In this document: one piece after another, positions 54,979 to 64,000 of the stretch
Numbering within the stretch: the first letter of the stretch is position 1
How the letters are laid out: the number at the start of each line of letters is the position of its first letter
Source of the DNA: Lasiosphaeris hirsuta
Taxonomy: Eukaryota > Ascomycota > Sordariomycetes > Sordariales > Lasiosphaeriaceae
DNA: 64,000 nucleotides
Assembly (NCBI GenBank): GCA_030549175.1
Contig: JAUKUA010000005.1
Span: forward strand, 992,001 to 1,056,000
Direction: 5' to 3'
Notes under the pieces: model-generated
Databases searched by the model: none
Told to the model about the DNA's origin: nothing
Seen by the model: only the letters and a program-made list of their open reading frames with translations
Translations under genes and position numbers: made by a program

Positions 54979-55864
54979 TGGGGTGCAGGGTCTGGGGAGC
55001 TCAGTAGTGTGAGGCTTCACAGTGGATGCCGCGTGTTGGGCTCGCGGATCCAGCTTTGGCGGGCGTTCTGCAGGCAGGCAGGCTGTAGGTGTTTGCGTAT
55101 TCGTATTGCGCGTTGGCCCGTGACGAGGCGGTCGGCGAGGCGGGATTGATCGACCGAGAGAGGTGTGGACGACGTCGAGGCGGGATTTGGCTTCGGTGTG
55201 GTGGACGGACGGGTGCGATGCCCGTTTCTCCCAAAGGCCAAGAGATCTGCGAGGCTGCTGGCGGGCAGTTGCCCCGACGGCAATTCGGCTGCCCGACAGG
55301 GAGGGGATCATCCACCCTCCGCCCTTCTGGAAGCAGTGCCGCACCCTGTAGGCTCGGCGCGGTGGGTACCCGCCCTAGGCGGTGAGACCCACCAGAGGGT
55401 CAGAACGGGCAGAATCGGCTGGCGCAGTGGGCTAAACTGGCAGCTCTGGCGGACGGTGCGCGAGCTCCCCGTCTTGTCAGTCCGAGCCGAGCTATGAGCC
55501 CTCACCGATGTCGGCAGGCCGATATAGAAAAGCATCAAGGAGTGCATTTTCTCGCCTGCAGATGGCCACTTACAACACTCCACTGGATCCGAGTCTTCGA
55601 GTTGTCAAAAGATTACGCCCCACTGAACCCCTTGCAACCTGCATCGGATCCCAACCCGCTGCTACGTCAGAAAACGGCCATCTCACTCTGAAGAATTGAT
55701 TGCTGCTGCTGCTTGCCTGACATAAATACAAATGGATGAAAGCTGTAACCTGTGTAAGAGAAACATGCGCACGCTCCCTTTCCCTCTGCATGAATGAGAG
55801 AATATTGCAGCAAATCCTGGCTTTTGAATATATCGCAAACTGAGCTAACAACACCACATCAGCC
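54979..55864. other. Divergent promoter, ATP23/PRO1
   Basis: About 890 bp. GC-rich beside ATP23, AT-richer beside PRO1. No further gene supported. Confidence 0.5.
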
Positions 55865-57442
55865 ATGAGGGGCCCTCGCTCGCTGGGGGTGGTCATAAAA
55901 CTCGGTAAGTGCATTTTTGGCTAGCACGTCGAAAAAGCAACGAAACCCCCTTGTGCCTTGTCGAGAGAAACTGATTGACATCACTCTACTAGGAACTAGC
56001 TCTATTGTGGACGAAAAGAGTCATGAGCCCCTCCTCTCTATCTTGACGTCTATCGTAGAGACGGCTGTGAGGTTGAGGAAGGATGGCCACCGAGTTATCA
56101 TCGTCTCGTCCGGCGCCATTGGCGTTGGTTTGCGGAGGATGGACGTGGAGAAGCGGCCCAAGCATCTCTCCAAGTTACAGGTGCGAGCTCCGCTCCTTTA
56201 GCACAAAGCATCAGCTAACGAAATGCCGTAGGCGCTGGCAGCAATTGGGCAATGCCGGCTGATGAGTCTCTGGGACGGCTTGTTCACTCATCTGCGACAG
56301 CCAATTGCTCAAATTCTACTCACGAGGAGTGATATTGCCGACGTGAGTGAGCCGGGCATGAACAGCGTCAGTTTCGGCTTGACTAACACCAAGCAACAAA
56401 ATAGCGGTCACGATATCTCAACGCTCAAAACACGATCGTTGAGCTGCTTGATATGGGTGTGATACCCATTGTCAACGAGAACGATACGCTGGCCGTATCA
56501 GAAATCAAGTTTGGCGACAATGACACCCTCTCCGCCATCACAGCCGCCATGGTCCATGCCGACTTGCTATTTCTCATGACCGATGTTGACTGTCTGTATG
56601 ACAAGAACCCACGGACCAACCCCGATGCCCAGCCCATCGAGGTGGTAGAAGACATCGCTTCGCTCGTAGCGGACGTCTCAACCGCCGGCTCCTCCCTCGG
56701 CACCGGGGGTATGTCCACCAAGATCGTGGCCGCCCGCCTCGCCACCTCGGCCGGCGTCACCACCGTCATCACGCGCTCCTCCATCCCCGGCAACATTATC
56801 AAGATCGTCAAGCACATCCAAGCCAGCCGCTCGCCAGCCTCCCTCGTAACCACGACACAGGCCAACACCGAGGACCACGCGGCCGAAGACTTCGCCGTCT
56901 CCACCGCCTCCCTCACCTCCCCCGTTCGCACCGACATCCCGCTGCACACCCGCTTTCTCCCCTCCCCGCACCCGGTCCGCGATCGCTACTTCTGGATCCT
57001 CCACGGCCTGCGCCCGCACGGGACGCTGTACATCGACGCCGGCGCGTACAAGGCGCTGCTGGGCAAAGCCGGGCTCCTTCCCGTCGGGGTGGTCGACGTC
57101 GAGGGCGTGTTTGCCCAACAGGAGGCGGTGCGGCTGTGCGTCGTCGACAAGAAGCTGGCGGTAGCCAATGCCGAGGGCAAGCTGTGGGAGGGCGCGGCTG
57201 TCGAGGTCGGCCGGGCACTAACCAATTATGCGTCGGGCGAAATCGCACGCATCAAGGGCAGACAGAGCGTCGAGATTGAGGGGCTTTTGGGCTATGCCGA
57301 CAGCGAGTACGTCTCGCAGCGGGAATCAATCAGTCTGTTTAACAGGGAGAGCAGGCCCGCTACGCCTAGCCGGGATGTGGTCGCGTTTGACGGCGCGGGT
57401 ATAGGAGGATATGAAGGTGATGCTGGGGAGGCAGGGCTTTGA
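55865..57442 (+). CDS. PRO1: Glutamate 5-kinase
   Basis: First step of proline synthesis from glutamate: ATP-dependent formation of gamma-glutamyl phosphate. Exon 1 is short, [13 protein letters not shown] from 55865, spliced to [20 protein letters not shown]. The amino-acid-kinase core has [57 protein letters not shown] then [40 protein letters not shown] and [22 protein letters not shown]-terminal PUA domain follows: [20 protein letters not shown] then [20 protein letters not shown]. Introns at about 55912-55992, 56181-56231 and 56341-56404. A 45-residue acidic/Gly tail extends past the PUA domain. Confidence 0.96.
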
Positions 57443-57790
57443 AACTTGAGCTGCCAATGATGGAATGGAAGGGGGTGGATGATTGTTTCTACAGTGGATA
57501 GAAGGGGCGGTACATAGAAGGGGGGTACAAAGGGCGTTTCTGTGTTGGTGAATACAATAATGCTGCTGCTGAAAGTTACTTGGTATCATTGCATTCCCAC
57601 GACCTGGCTTTTATGTTTCCCACAACGTGGTATCAAAGAACAGAATATAAGCCGCCATGACATGAAAAGACAACACCTGCTCACAGATCTTAGGCCCTCC
57701 CATATATCGTTTTTTTTCCTCCGCAACGCCAAGACGCCCCATCCAATGATGTTGTTTTTATTGATATTGCAAATCGACATCCCCTCCAAC
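57443..57790. other. Convergent intergenic region, PRO1/NIP7
   Basis: 348 bp of 3' flanks; nothing else seen. Confidence 0.5.
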
Positions 57791-58541
57791 CTAGCCGGCA
57801 AAGAGCGTGTCCTCGTCACGGAGGTACTCGCCGCAGTCGGCTTGCCGGAAGACGACAATGCCCGTCGGGTCCAGCCGCCTCGCCTCGGCCGTGCTGCGCG
57901 CCGTGACGCCGAAGCCTAGCGGCACATCAGCCATGCTGTAGACGACGCATCCCGAGTGCTCGGGGCAGTCCTCGGACCAGCGGCCTACGTGGGCCTTGAC
58001 GACTGTTTTGGGAACATTAGATAGTGATGCCGGGGAAGGGGAAAGGGGAGAAGGGGGGAACCGTACCGTTAGACCCGTATAAAAAGGGCTGCGCGCCGTT
58101 CTCCTTGACCCAGACCTTGTGGCGGGCGTGCTCGGCGAGGATGGGGACTATGGTTTTCGCAGGATGGTTAGGACGTAGCGCGAAGGGGGGAGGGAGAGAA
58201 AAGGGGTGGTGGGTGTGACGTACGCGCTGTGATGTGCAGCCGGAACTTGCCCGTCTTTGTGAGCTTGCCGAGGCAGGTGCCCAGACTCAGGAGGGCGTCG
58301 CGGGTGATGCTCGTGGCCATGTTGGCGATGGAGAGGCGGACATAGTAGACCTGCGGCCGGGTTAGCACTACCGACTGTGGGGGGATTGGAGGGCCAATTG
58401 GTGACGAACGCGCGAGTGGTTGAGGCGGAAGACGTAGCGGTCGCCGTCCTCGAGGGGGGTGATCAGGGTCTTGAGATCGGTCGCATAGTTGGCGAGCTTG
58501 TCGAAGACGACTTTTGTCTCGGGTTCTGTAAGAGGGCGCAT
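57791..58541 (-). CDS. NIP7: 60S ribosome biogenesis protein Nip7
   Basis: Nucleolar factor for 27S pre-rRNA processing, about 180 residues, with a C-terminal PUA domain that binds RNA. The ATG at 58541 gives [20 protein letters not shown], the usual start. Exon 1 continues [20 protein letters not shown]; exon 2 has [20 protein letters not shown] and [20 protein letters not shown]; exon 3 [20 protein letters not shown]; exon 4 [20 protein letters not shown] then [20 protein letters not shown] and [20 protein letters not shown], ending TLFAG at 57791. Three introns, each keeping phase; the small last one is supported by the YGSN|VVKAHV junction. Confidence 0.95.
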
Positions 58542-59671
58542 GGTGGGCGGTTAAGGGGGCGTATGTGGAGGGAGGTGGTGCTGTGCGGTTGCGGTGATGT
58601 TGGTTCCGTCGAAATCGCTGATATGGATTTCTTATCGTGAGGTTATCGTCGAAGCAAGAAAAAAAAATTATGCCGTCCATCCCTGCCCCCACGTTGCGGG
58701 GCGATGGGCTTCAAGGCCCACTCTTACCTGCTTCACCGCGGTGAGCCTTCACACCTTTTGTCCCCAGACTCATCCGGCCAGCCGCAACCAACCGCAACAA
58801 GTATAATGAACCGTAAGAACATTCCACCGCTTCAGAGACATCAAAATAAACATTTCTCCGAACGAAATAGAATCCGAAAGCTTTTATTTTATTTCATGGC
58901 AGTCCACATCTCGAACTGAACTTAGCACTCTTCGGCGATTGAGAACCCCTTCCCCATCATGATTCAACCTGGAATAAACCCGAGCAGTGTGAATGAAAAC
59001 GGATGGTTACTCTGACCGCCGCGGGCCTCTCCTTTCGCATTTTCTTGCTTCTTTCTTTTCTTGCCTTTAACAGGTCTATTCTAGTTTATTAATCATTTTA
59101 CATGGCATCAGCTGCTGTAAAAGGCATCACGAATTAGTAAGTTATATGTTCACAGCGATCAGTAATCTTCCATGACAACCGCCGAGTACCCATAACAGCA
59201 ATTCCTTCTTCCGTCTCCCGCAACCGCTACGCCCCCAACTTACCACTATTACCGTATCCCTTGATCCCCATATATCGTCACGGTGCATGAATCAACCACG
59301 TCTAAGCACCACTCCCTGCGGGATACCGTGGTCGGGGACTCTAGAGAATCCGAATTTCCGATTAAAGCACTTGCCCCTTGTACTTCCTCCCAGATCATGC
59401 AGCTTTTCAACAACAATATTTGAAATCACCTCTGAATAGTGCTCCGAAGCCGTTGTGCCTCGGGCCAAAATTAATCCATCTCGGGTCGACATTGACCATG
59501 CATAGCATTTTCTCAACATCAAAATAGGAAAAGATTCAAAAGGAAAGGGTATAAAGGCGGCCTCAACCCTTCTCCGTCAAGACAAGTAGCATCCAGAACT
59601 CAACACACAGAACAATACCACAAACCCGATACAAAGACACATCCATCAATCCTCGTCCCTAACTTGGAATC
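58542..59671. other. Intergenic, NIP7/alcohol dehydrogenase
   Basis: Divergent promoter of 1.1 kb. AT-rich around 58800-59120. A TATAAA box precedes the dehydrogenase. The minus-strand frame at 59292-59522 has no family features. Confidence 0.5.
59550..59555 (+). promoter_or_regulatory. TATA box of the alcohol dehydrogenase gene
   Basis: TATAAA in AAAGGGTATAAAGGCGG, 117-122 bp upstream of the ATG; a normal fungal distance and suggestive of an inducible promoter. Confidence 0.55.
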
Positions 59672-60807
59672 ATGACATCCACACTCACCGGCAAGGAATA
59701 CTCCATATTCCGCACCCTCAAAGGAAAACTCACCAAAGACACTGCCACCATCCCCGCCCTCGGCCCCCAGGATGTCCTGGTCCGCATCACGCACTCGGGC
59801 GTGTGCTACACCGACTACGAGCTCTTCAAGCACAACTACCCGCTAGCTCTCGGACACGAAGGCGTCGGCGTCATCGAGGCCGTCGGCGAGGCTGTCACCA
59901 CTCTAAAGCCCGGCGAGCGCGTCGGCGGTGGCTTTCACCGCGGCAGCTGCGGTCACTGTCGGCAGTGTCTGACGGGCCACGACATCCACTGTCTTGAGCG
60001 CACCGTGTACGGCTTTGGCGACTTCAGCAACGGCACCTTTGGCGCGTACTACGTCGGCAAGGAGGGCTTTGCCCACAAGATCCCCGACGGCATGTCCAGC
60101 GAGAAGGCGGCCCCACTGCAGTGTGCGGGCGCGACGGTCTACTCGGCCCTTGTGGAGACGGTAAGGCCGAGGGATCGGGTTGGGATTGTTGGGATTGGTG
60201 GGCTGGGGCATCTGGCTATTCAGTTCGCCGCTAAGATGGGGGCAGAGGTGGTAGTGTTCAGCACCAGCAAGGATAAGGAGGAGGAGGCATTGGGATTCGG
60301 GGCGTCCGAGTTTGTGCTTTTGGCCGAGCCCGAGAAAGTCAAGGCGCCGGTCGACGTGCTAGTGATTGCTGGATCGAAGTATCCTGATTGGAACAAGTGA
60401 GTCTCTGCTGATTTGCGAGGTGAGCGGGGAGGTGTGTACTGACAGATGGGATAGAATGCTCAACACCAATATCCTTTCAAGGAACGGGACCATTGTCCCA
60501 CTAGCTGCCCCGACTCAAGGACCTCTGAGTCTTCCGTAAGTTCTTTCTGGCCCGTCCAAGGGTATTGGGAATAATGCTGATATGGGATAATAGAGCGGAC
60601 AAGATGTTCTGGGACAGCTACCATGTTCATTCCATCCTGGTTGCCTCCAAGGCTCAACATGATGAAATGTTGGACTTTGCAGCTCGCAACAAGGTCGAGC
60701 CCACTACCCAGCTGTACAAGTTTGAGGGTGCCGAGACCATCGAGACCGTGTTCAAGAACTTAGAGAGCAACAAAGTGAGGTACAGAGCTGTGCTGAGCTT
60801 TGAATGA
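59672..60807 (+). CDS. Zinc-dependent alcohol dehydrogenase (MDR superfamily)
   Basis: Medium-chain NAD(P)-dependent oxidoreductase; substrate unknown, style between Adh and cinnamyl-alcohol-dehydrogenase groups. Starts MTSTLTGKEYSIFRTLKGKL at 59672. Catalytic zinc ligands: the cysteine in HSGVCYTDYE and the histidine in LALGHEGVGVIE. The four structural-zinc cysteines are in GSCGHCRQCLTGHDIHC. The nucleotide fold is VGIVGIGGLGHLAIQFAAKM, with FSTSKDKEEEA after strand 2, where serine favours NADP but does not prove it. Two introns: after YPDWN at about 60398 and after LSLP at about 60537; exon 3 starts ADKMFWDSYHVHSILVASKA. About 340 residues. Nothing nearby ties it to a pathway. Confidence 0.93.
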
Positions 60808-61820
60808 GCTGCGTCGCAAAATTTTTAGACATGTTCAGTGCGGAATCGGGAACTAGAGGTCGAATTTTGTAAATTCATGTAGATGATATGGCGTGGTACC
60901 TTTTGCGCCTCTCTTAGGTTTATGGGTTTGTATTGACACATTGACATTATGATCTTGGACTTATACTGGGTTCTTGATCTCTTGAGTTTGGTTTCATCAG
61001 TTTTGGCTACGGCTAGCGTAGGGAGCCCTTTTCCATGTTTGAGGTGAGAAGGTGGATTGCCTCCTGGATGGACGTACCTTCCACGACGGAAGTGTGCCGC
61101 AGGTTTCGGGTGAGACTTCAGCGCGTGCCACATCTTTTGTTCTCTATTTATTTTACTTCAATTGCGCACTATGCTCTTGGTGTGATTTACGCATGAATTC
61201 CAATCGTATATTACCGAATTCTATCGACCATTGACATCTAACTCTCCACACCAAGGCTGGATGGACCATGGAAGCAACAGTCGACCTTCACGCTGAGAAT
61301 ATCGCATCCTGTGGCCATAGACTAGTATAAATGTCTGCAACAAAAATGCGCTTCGTTGTTTGACTCCAGGCAGGTTTTATTTACACGTCCCACGGCTATC
61401 CAGATGAATGACGGGCCAAATGACCCTTGACAATGCGGTTTCTAGTCGAGATCCCGCGTCCGCGTCGCTCATATCCCTCACCTTTAAAGCCTTAGAGATA
61501 AATTGTCCTGCGAAAATCTAACCGAAACCAGCCCTCACCCTCCGCTCTCGAGGATCTCAAGATTGACATCCACTCCGCCAAGAGCTCGACCGATGAGGAG
61601 TGGCTTCCGACATCGAACGATTTCGAGGCGAACACAGGTTCTAGATGCGTATCGCTGGGCTGTTCATCAACGATGCAATGCTGCTTCCCACTTCGGCCCA
61701 GTGCGATGGTGGCTGTAAAATGTGGGAGAAAAAAAGACAATCAATGCCGGTTATCGGTTTTTCCATCGCGATTCCAGTTGCAAAATGTTTAGAAGGTCAA
61801 AAATAACATCCGAATCGGCT
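60808..61820. other. Intergenic, dehydrogenase to tRNA-Glu
   Basis: About 1 kb with no supported gene. The dehydrogenase 3' UTR occupies the left end. The minus-strand frame 61492-61740 has no recognisable features. A T5 tract on the minus strand at 61799-61803 is a plausible Pol III terminator for the tRNA. Confidence 0.5.
61799..61803 (-). terminator. Pol III terminator (T5) of tRNA-Glu
   Basis: Five T on the minus strand, 17 nt past the tRNA 3' end. Confidence 0.6.
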
Positions 61821-61892
61821 TTCCGGTACCGGGAATCGAACCCGGGGCTTCTCGGTGAAAGCGAGATATGTTAACCCCTACACTATACCGGA
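61821..61892 (-). tRNA. tRNA-Glu (anticodon UUC)
   Basis: 72 nt, no intron. The acceptor stem TCCGGTA pairs with TACCGGA, followed by discriminator A. The anticodon arm is TCTCG-CTTTCAC-CGAGA, giving UUC. The T arm has GGTTCGATTCC (B box), and the D arm has GTGTAGGGGTTAACAT. CCA is not encoded, as in eukaryotes. A T5 terminator lies downstream. Confidence 0.95.
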
Positions 61893-63893
61893 TGATTGAT
61901 GAAAGTTTTGGGCAAATACCAGGCTGGATACCCCGTTGGCTCTGTTGGGTGACGAAGGATCTTCGCATCGAGATGCTCCGCTTGCCGACGGTTACGGTGG
62001 AGCTTAGCGCCTGCTCGGTGTGTCTTTACCCCTGAGTCAATTCGCATGTTAACCGGGCTAGGTTCACACACCCAACCACAACTTCTTCAACTACTCCGCC
62101 ATTCATCTAGAGGCAGAGAGAGGGCTTCAAAAAGTCACTCTAAAGGACCAAAATAGTTGCTTAAATTTTCTCCCCTTTTCATACATTTATCCTCCCTGTT
62201 TAGTATTTTCAGGGTGAAGTGGCTCGCTGATGGAGTTGAATCAAGCCCAAGATGGCCATGGCGCCATCCGCACTCAGGGGTAATCTAGACATTCAAGTAC
62301 GTTGTTTTCCCCCTTACGGTATTCTCCTCTATTATTACAGAATAACGTTTAGCGTTGCCTTGCACTTCAAGGGAGGGCCGAGAGCTACATTCACAATACA
62401 ATCTTCCTTGGTTGGTCGGTCATCGAACTGTTGTCCTCCCCACCTAACCAGTGTCTAGACGTAGTCAGCTTGACATGTAAGAACATTAAGCATACTCCCT
62501 GCTCACTGATGTACAACCGGCCTAGCCATTCCCACAGTGTGTCAGGGGAAGCTGTCAAGAGGCAACTTGCGGGGCAAAAGCGAGGCTAGTTGAAGGGCTT
62601 CTGACTAGTCCGAGGACAGCGGTGTCGGGAGTGAGCTCAGAGTCAAGCATCAAAGGGGGTGTGTGCCTGACCGGCTAGACGTCAGGCGCAGGTAAGCAGA
62701 GTTGACAGCAGCTAAGAGATAGCGTCCGTACCTGTCAGTAAACGCCACAAGCACCTATCCAGAGGCATATGTCAGCAGTGACGTGATGGCGAAGTGGAGA
62801 AAGGTTTAGCTTCTTGTCCTGACCATGACGCAACTTCCGCATCTCGTCGACGTCACAATGATCAAGATTGTGTAATATCTGACACCTATCAAACAGCAAA
62901 ACATGAGTCTGTCAGCGTCTGTCGGTGGTGGCAGATATCAACGATTCATGACTCTCCGTCAGGGCCGAACCTCGGCACGTCTCCTACCCAGCACACTAAC
63001 CCGGCTTCGCCTGAGTGTTTTAAACCGTTTCTTACTCGTGAAAATCCGGGAGTCTAACTTCCGTTCGCCCAGCCCAGGCCGGCCGTCGGAACCGGCAAAA
63101 GCTGGCACAGCTCAGCAAGTATCGGTACGTGGCGCGGCTGCAATGGTGCCCTCCGTGACAGCGGGAGCTACTTCAAGGGGTAAATAGTGAACCGACGGCG
63201 CATCAGCTCGTCGGGTGAGCCAGGATGAGGGTTGCATGTCGTTCTTTTTCAAGGTGACGTGTCTTGAATTGTCTCGCTGTTCCAATTTTGCACAGATTGA
63301 GTGAACACATGTCATCAGAGTGTTCAAAGTCGGAAGCAGCCGGTATCACAAGGCTGAGCCAAGTAGCAAGCATGCTCAAGGCACGCCTACACTTAGCACC
63401 CGCCGGTTTGCATGGAAGCTCCAGCCCCGAACCCCCCGAGCTCTATCTACATCCGGGTTTCTCCAGGGAGGGAAGTTGATGAAACAACCTTTGGTATTCC
63501 TAGCCTCACCTCCAAATGCCCCGCAGACCATCCTCCCTGCCCCTTTTTACTTCATGTGGAGGTGAGAATCTCACGTCCGATGTCTCAGACCACCGACACC
63601 TTCCCGCTACGCTGGTAGGCGCTTCACTACTTGCTTGCCTGCTTGCCTTAGTTACGCTGGGCTGTTGTGTGAGAGAGCATGTTGCTCCGCCGCGTGTCCA
63701 GTTCTCTTTCGTTCTTGTGGACCTTGCCTCTCTTTCTTTTTTATTTTATTTTGCTCCGCATGAGATCTTGTAGTTTTGTCCCACCACGGCCAGCACATAC
63801 CGAAATTTTCCCACCCACGACGCGCGGGCGGATATATGGAGCGTCTGCATGTCTCGAGTCTGTACAGCATGCTTTCTCTCTCTCTTGCTCGCG

Positions 63894-63912
63894 CCCCCCC
63901 CCCCCCCCCCCC
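63894..63912. repeat. C19 homopolymer
   Basis: Nineteen C in a row in a pyrimidine-rich stretch (63870-63930). Length is likely to be uncertain in any assembly. Confidence 0.85.
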
Positions 63913-63974
63913 TTTTCCCCCTCCCTCTCACTCACTCATGCTTCAATCTTGCTTCTGGCTGCTGGCTGCTGCTC

Positions 63975-64000
63975 CTGCGTCTGCGTCTGCGTCTGCGTCT
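63975..64000. repeat. CTGCGT hexamer repeat at the window edge
   Basis: Four perfect CTGCGT units plus CT, running off the right end, so the true array may be longer. Confidence 0.9.

Larger units (their letters stand above)
61893..64000. other. Right-end region without a supported gene
   Basis: 2.1 kb. Many short frames on both strands, none convincing. At 62252 a short frame starting MAMAPSALRGNLDIQ runs into GTACGT and could be a first exon, but no matching second exon is found. The right edge has a C19 run and CTGCGT repeats, perhaps the leader of a gene beyond the window. Confidence 0.45.

Noticed and set aside
55001..55344. Upstream extension of the ATP23 frame
   Set aside because: Open but Pro/Arg-rich without family content; the ATG at 54978 gives a normal Atp23 start.

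Overview
This window looks like nuclear chromosomal DNA from a filamentous ascomycete (Pezizomycotina, most likely a Sordariomycete). The genes are eukaryotic and carry one to several short introns of about 50-130 nt, with GT...AG ends and CTAAC-type branch sites. Most products are fungal orthologues: Pik1, Hap5, Slp1, Mei2-like, Tip41, Fcf2, Nip7 and Atp23. Intergenic DNA is rich in simple repeats and homopolymers. I see no transposase, reverse transcriptase, viral gene, CRISPR array or secondary-metabolite cluster. The class assignment is inference from protein style only.

Layout: 0.6-3.8 kb, PI 4-kinase PIK1 (-). 4.4-6.9 kb, an APC-family amino-acid permease (-). 9.2-11.7 kb, a conserved-looking protein of unknown function (-). 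13.4-14.5 kb, NC2-alpha/BUR6 (-). 16.5-18.0 kb, an HSL-type alpha/beta hydrolase (-). 18.7-20.6 kb, D-xylulokinase (-), divergent from 21.3-24.2 kb, the SUN-like ER protein SLP1 (+). 25.0-27.7 kb, a Mei2-like RNA-binding protein (-), with a 2.1 kb upstream region. 29.8-32.7 kb, exocyst SEC15 (+). 33.2-34.2 kb, CCAAT-binding HAP5 (-), divergent from 35.4-36.3 kb, FCF2 (+). 36.9-38.0 kb, mitoribosomal RSM10 (+). 38.6-39.9 kb, mitochondrial TrpRS (+). 40.4-43.9 kb, a karyopherin (-). 45.1-47.1 kb, Xaa-Pro aminopeptidase P (+). 47.2-47.8 kb, FUN14 (-). 48.3-50.2 kb, a basic nuclear-type protein of unknown function (+). 50.6-51.5 kb, TIP41 (-). 52.5-53.8 kb, Aurora kinase (+). 54.1-55.0 kb, ATP23 (-), divergent from 55.9-57.4 kb, glutamate 5-kinase (+). 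57.8-58.5 kb, NIP7 (-). 59.7-60.8 kb, a zinc alcohol dehydrogenase (+). 61.8 kb, tRNA-Glu(UUC) (-). The last 2 kb has no gene I can support.

The genes are mostly housekeeping and do not form one pathway. Themes that recur are mitochondria (RSM10, MSW1, FUN14, ATP23), ribosome assembly (FCF2, NIP7), TOR and phosphoinositide signalling (TIP41, PIK1), secretion (SEC15, PIK1) and two NC2/NF-Y histone-fold transcription factors (BUR6, HAP5). I did not find a convincing new biological system. The best leads are an apparent one-base break in PIK1 at a C9 run, paired GGCTAAA boxes upstream of xylulokinase, clustered CCAAT boxes between HAP5 and FCF2, an open presequence-like leader in front of the aminopeptidase, and two unassigned proteins, one with a duplicated basic motif.
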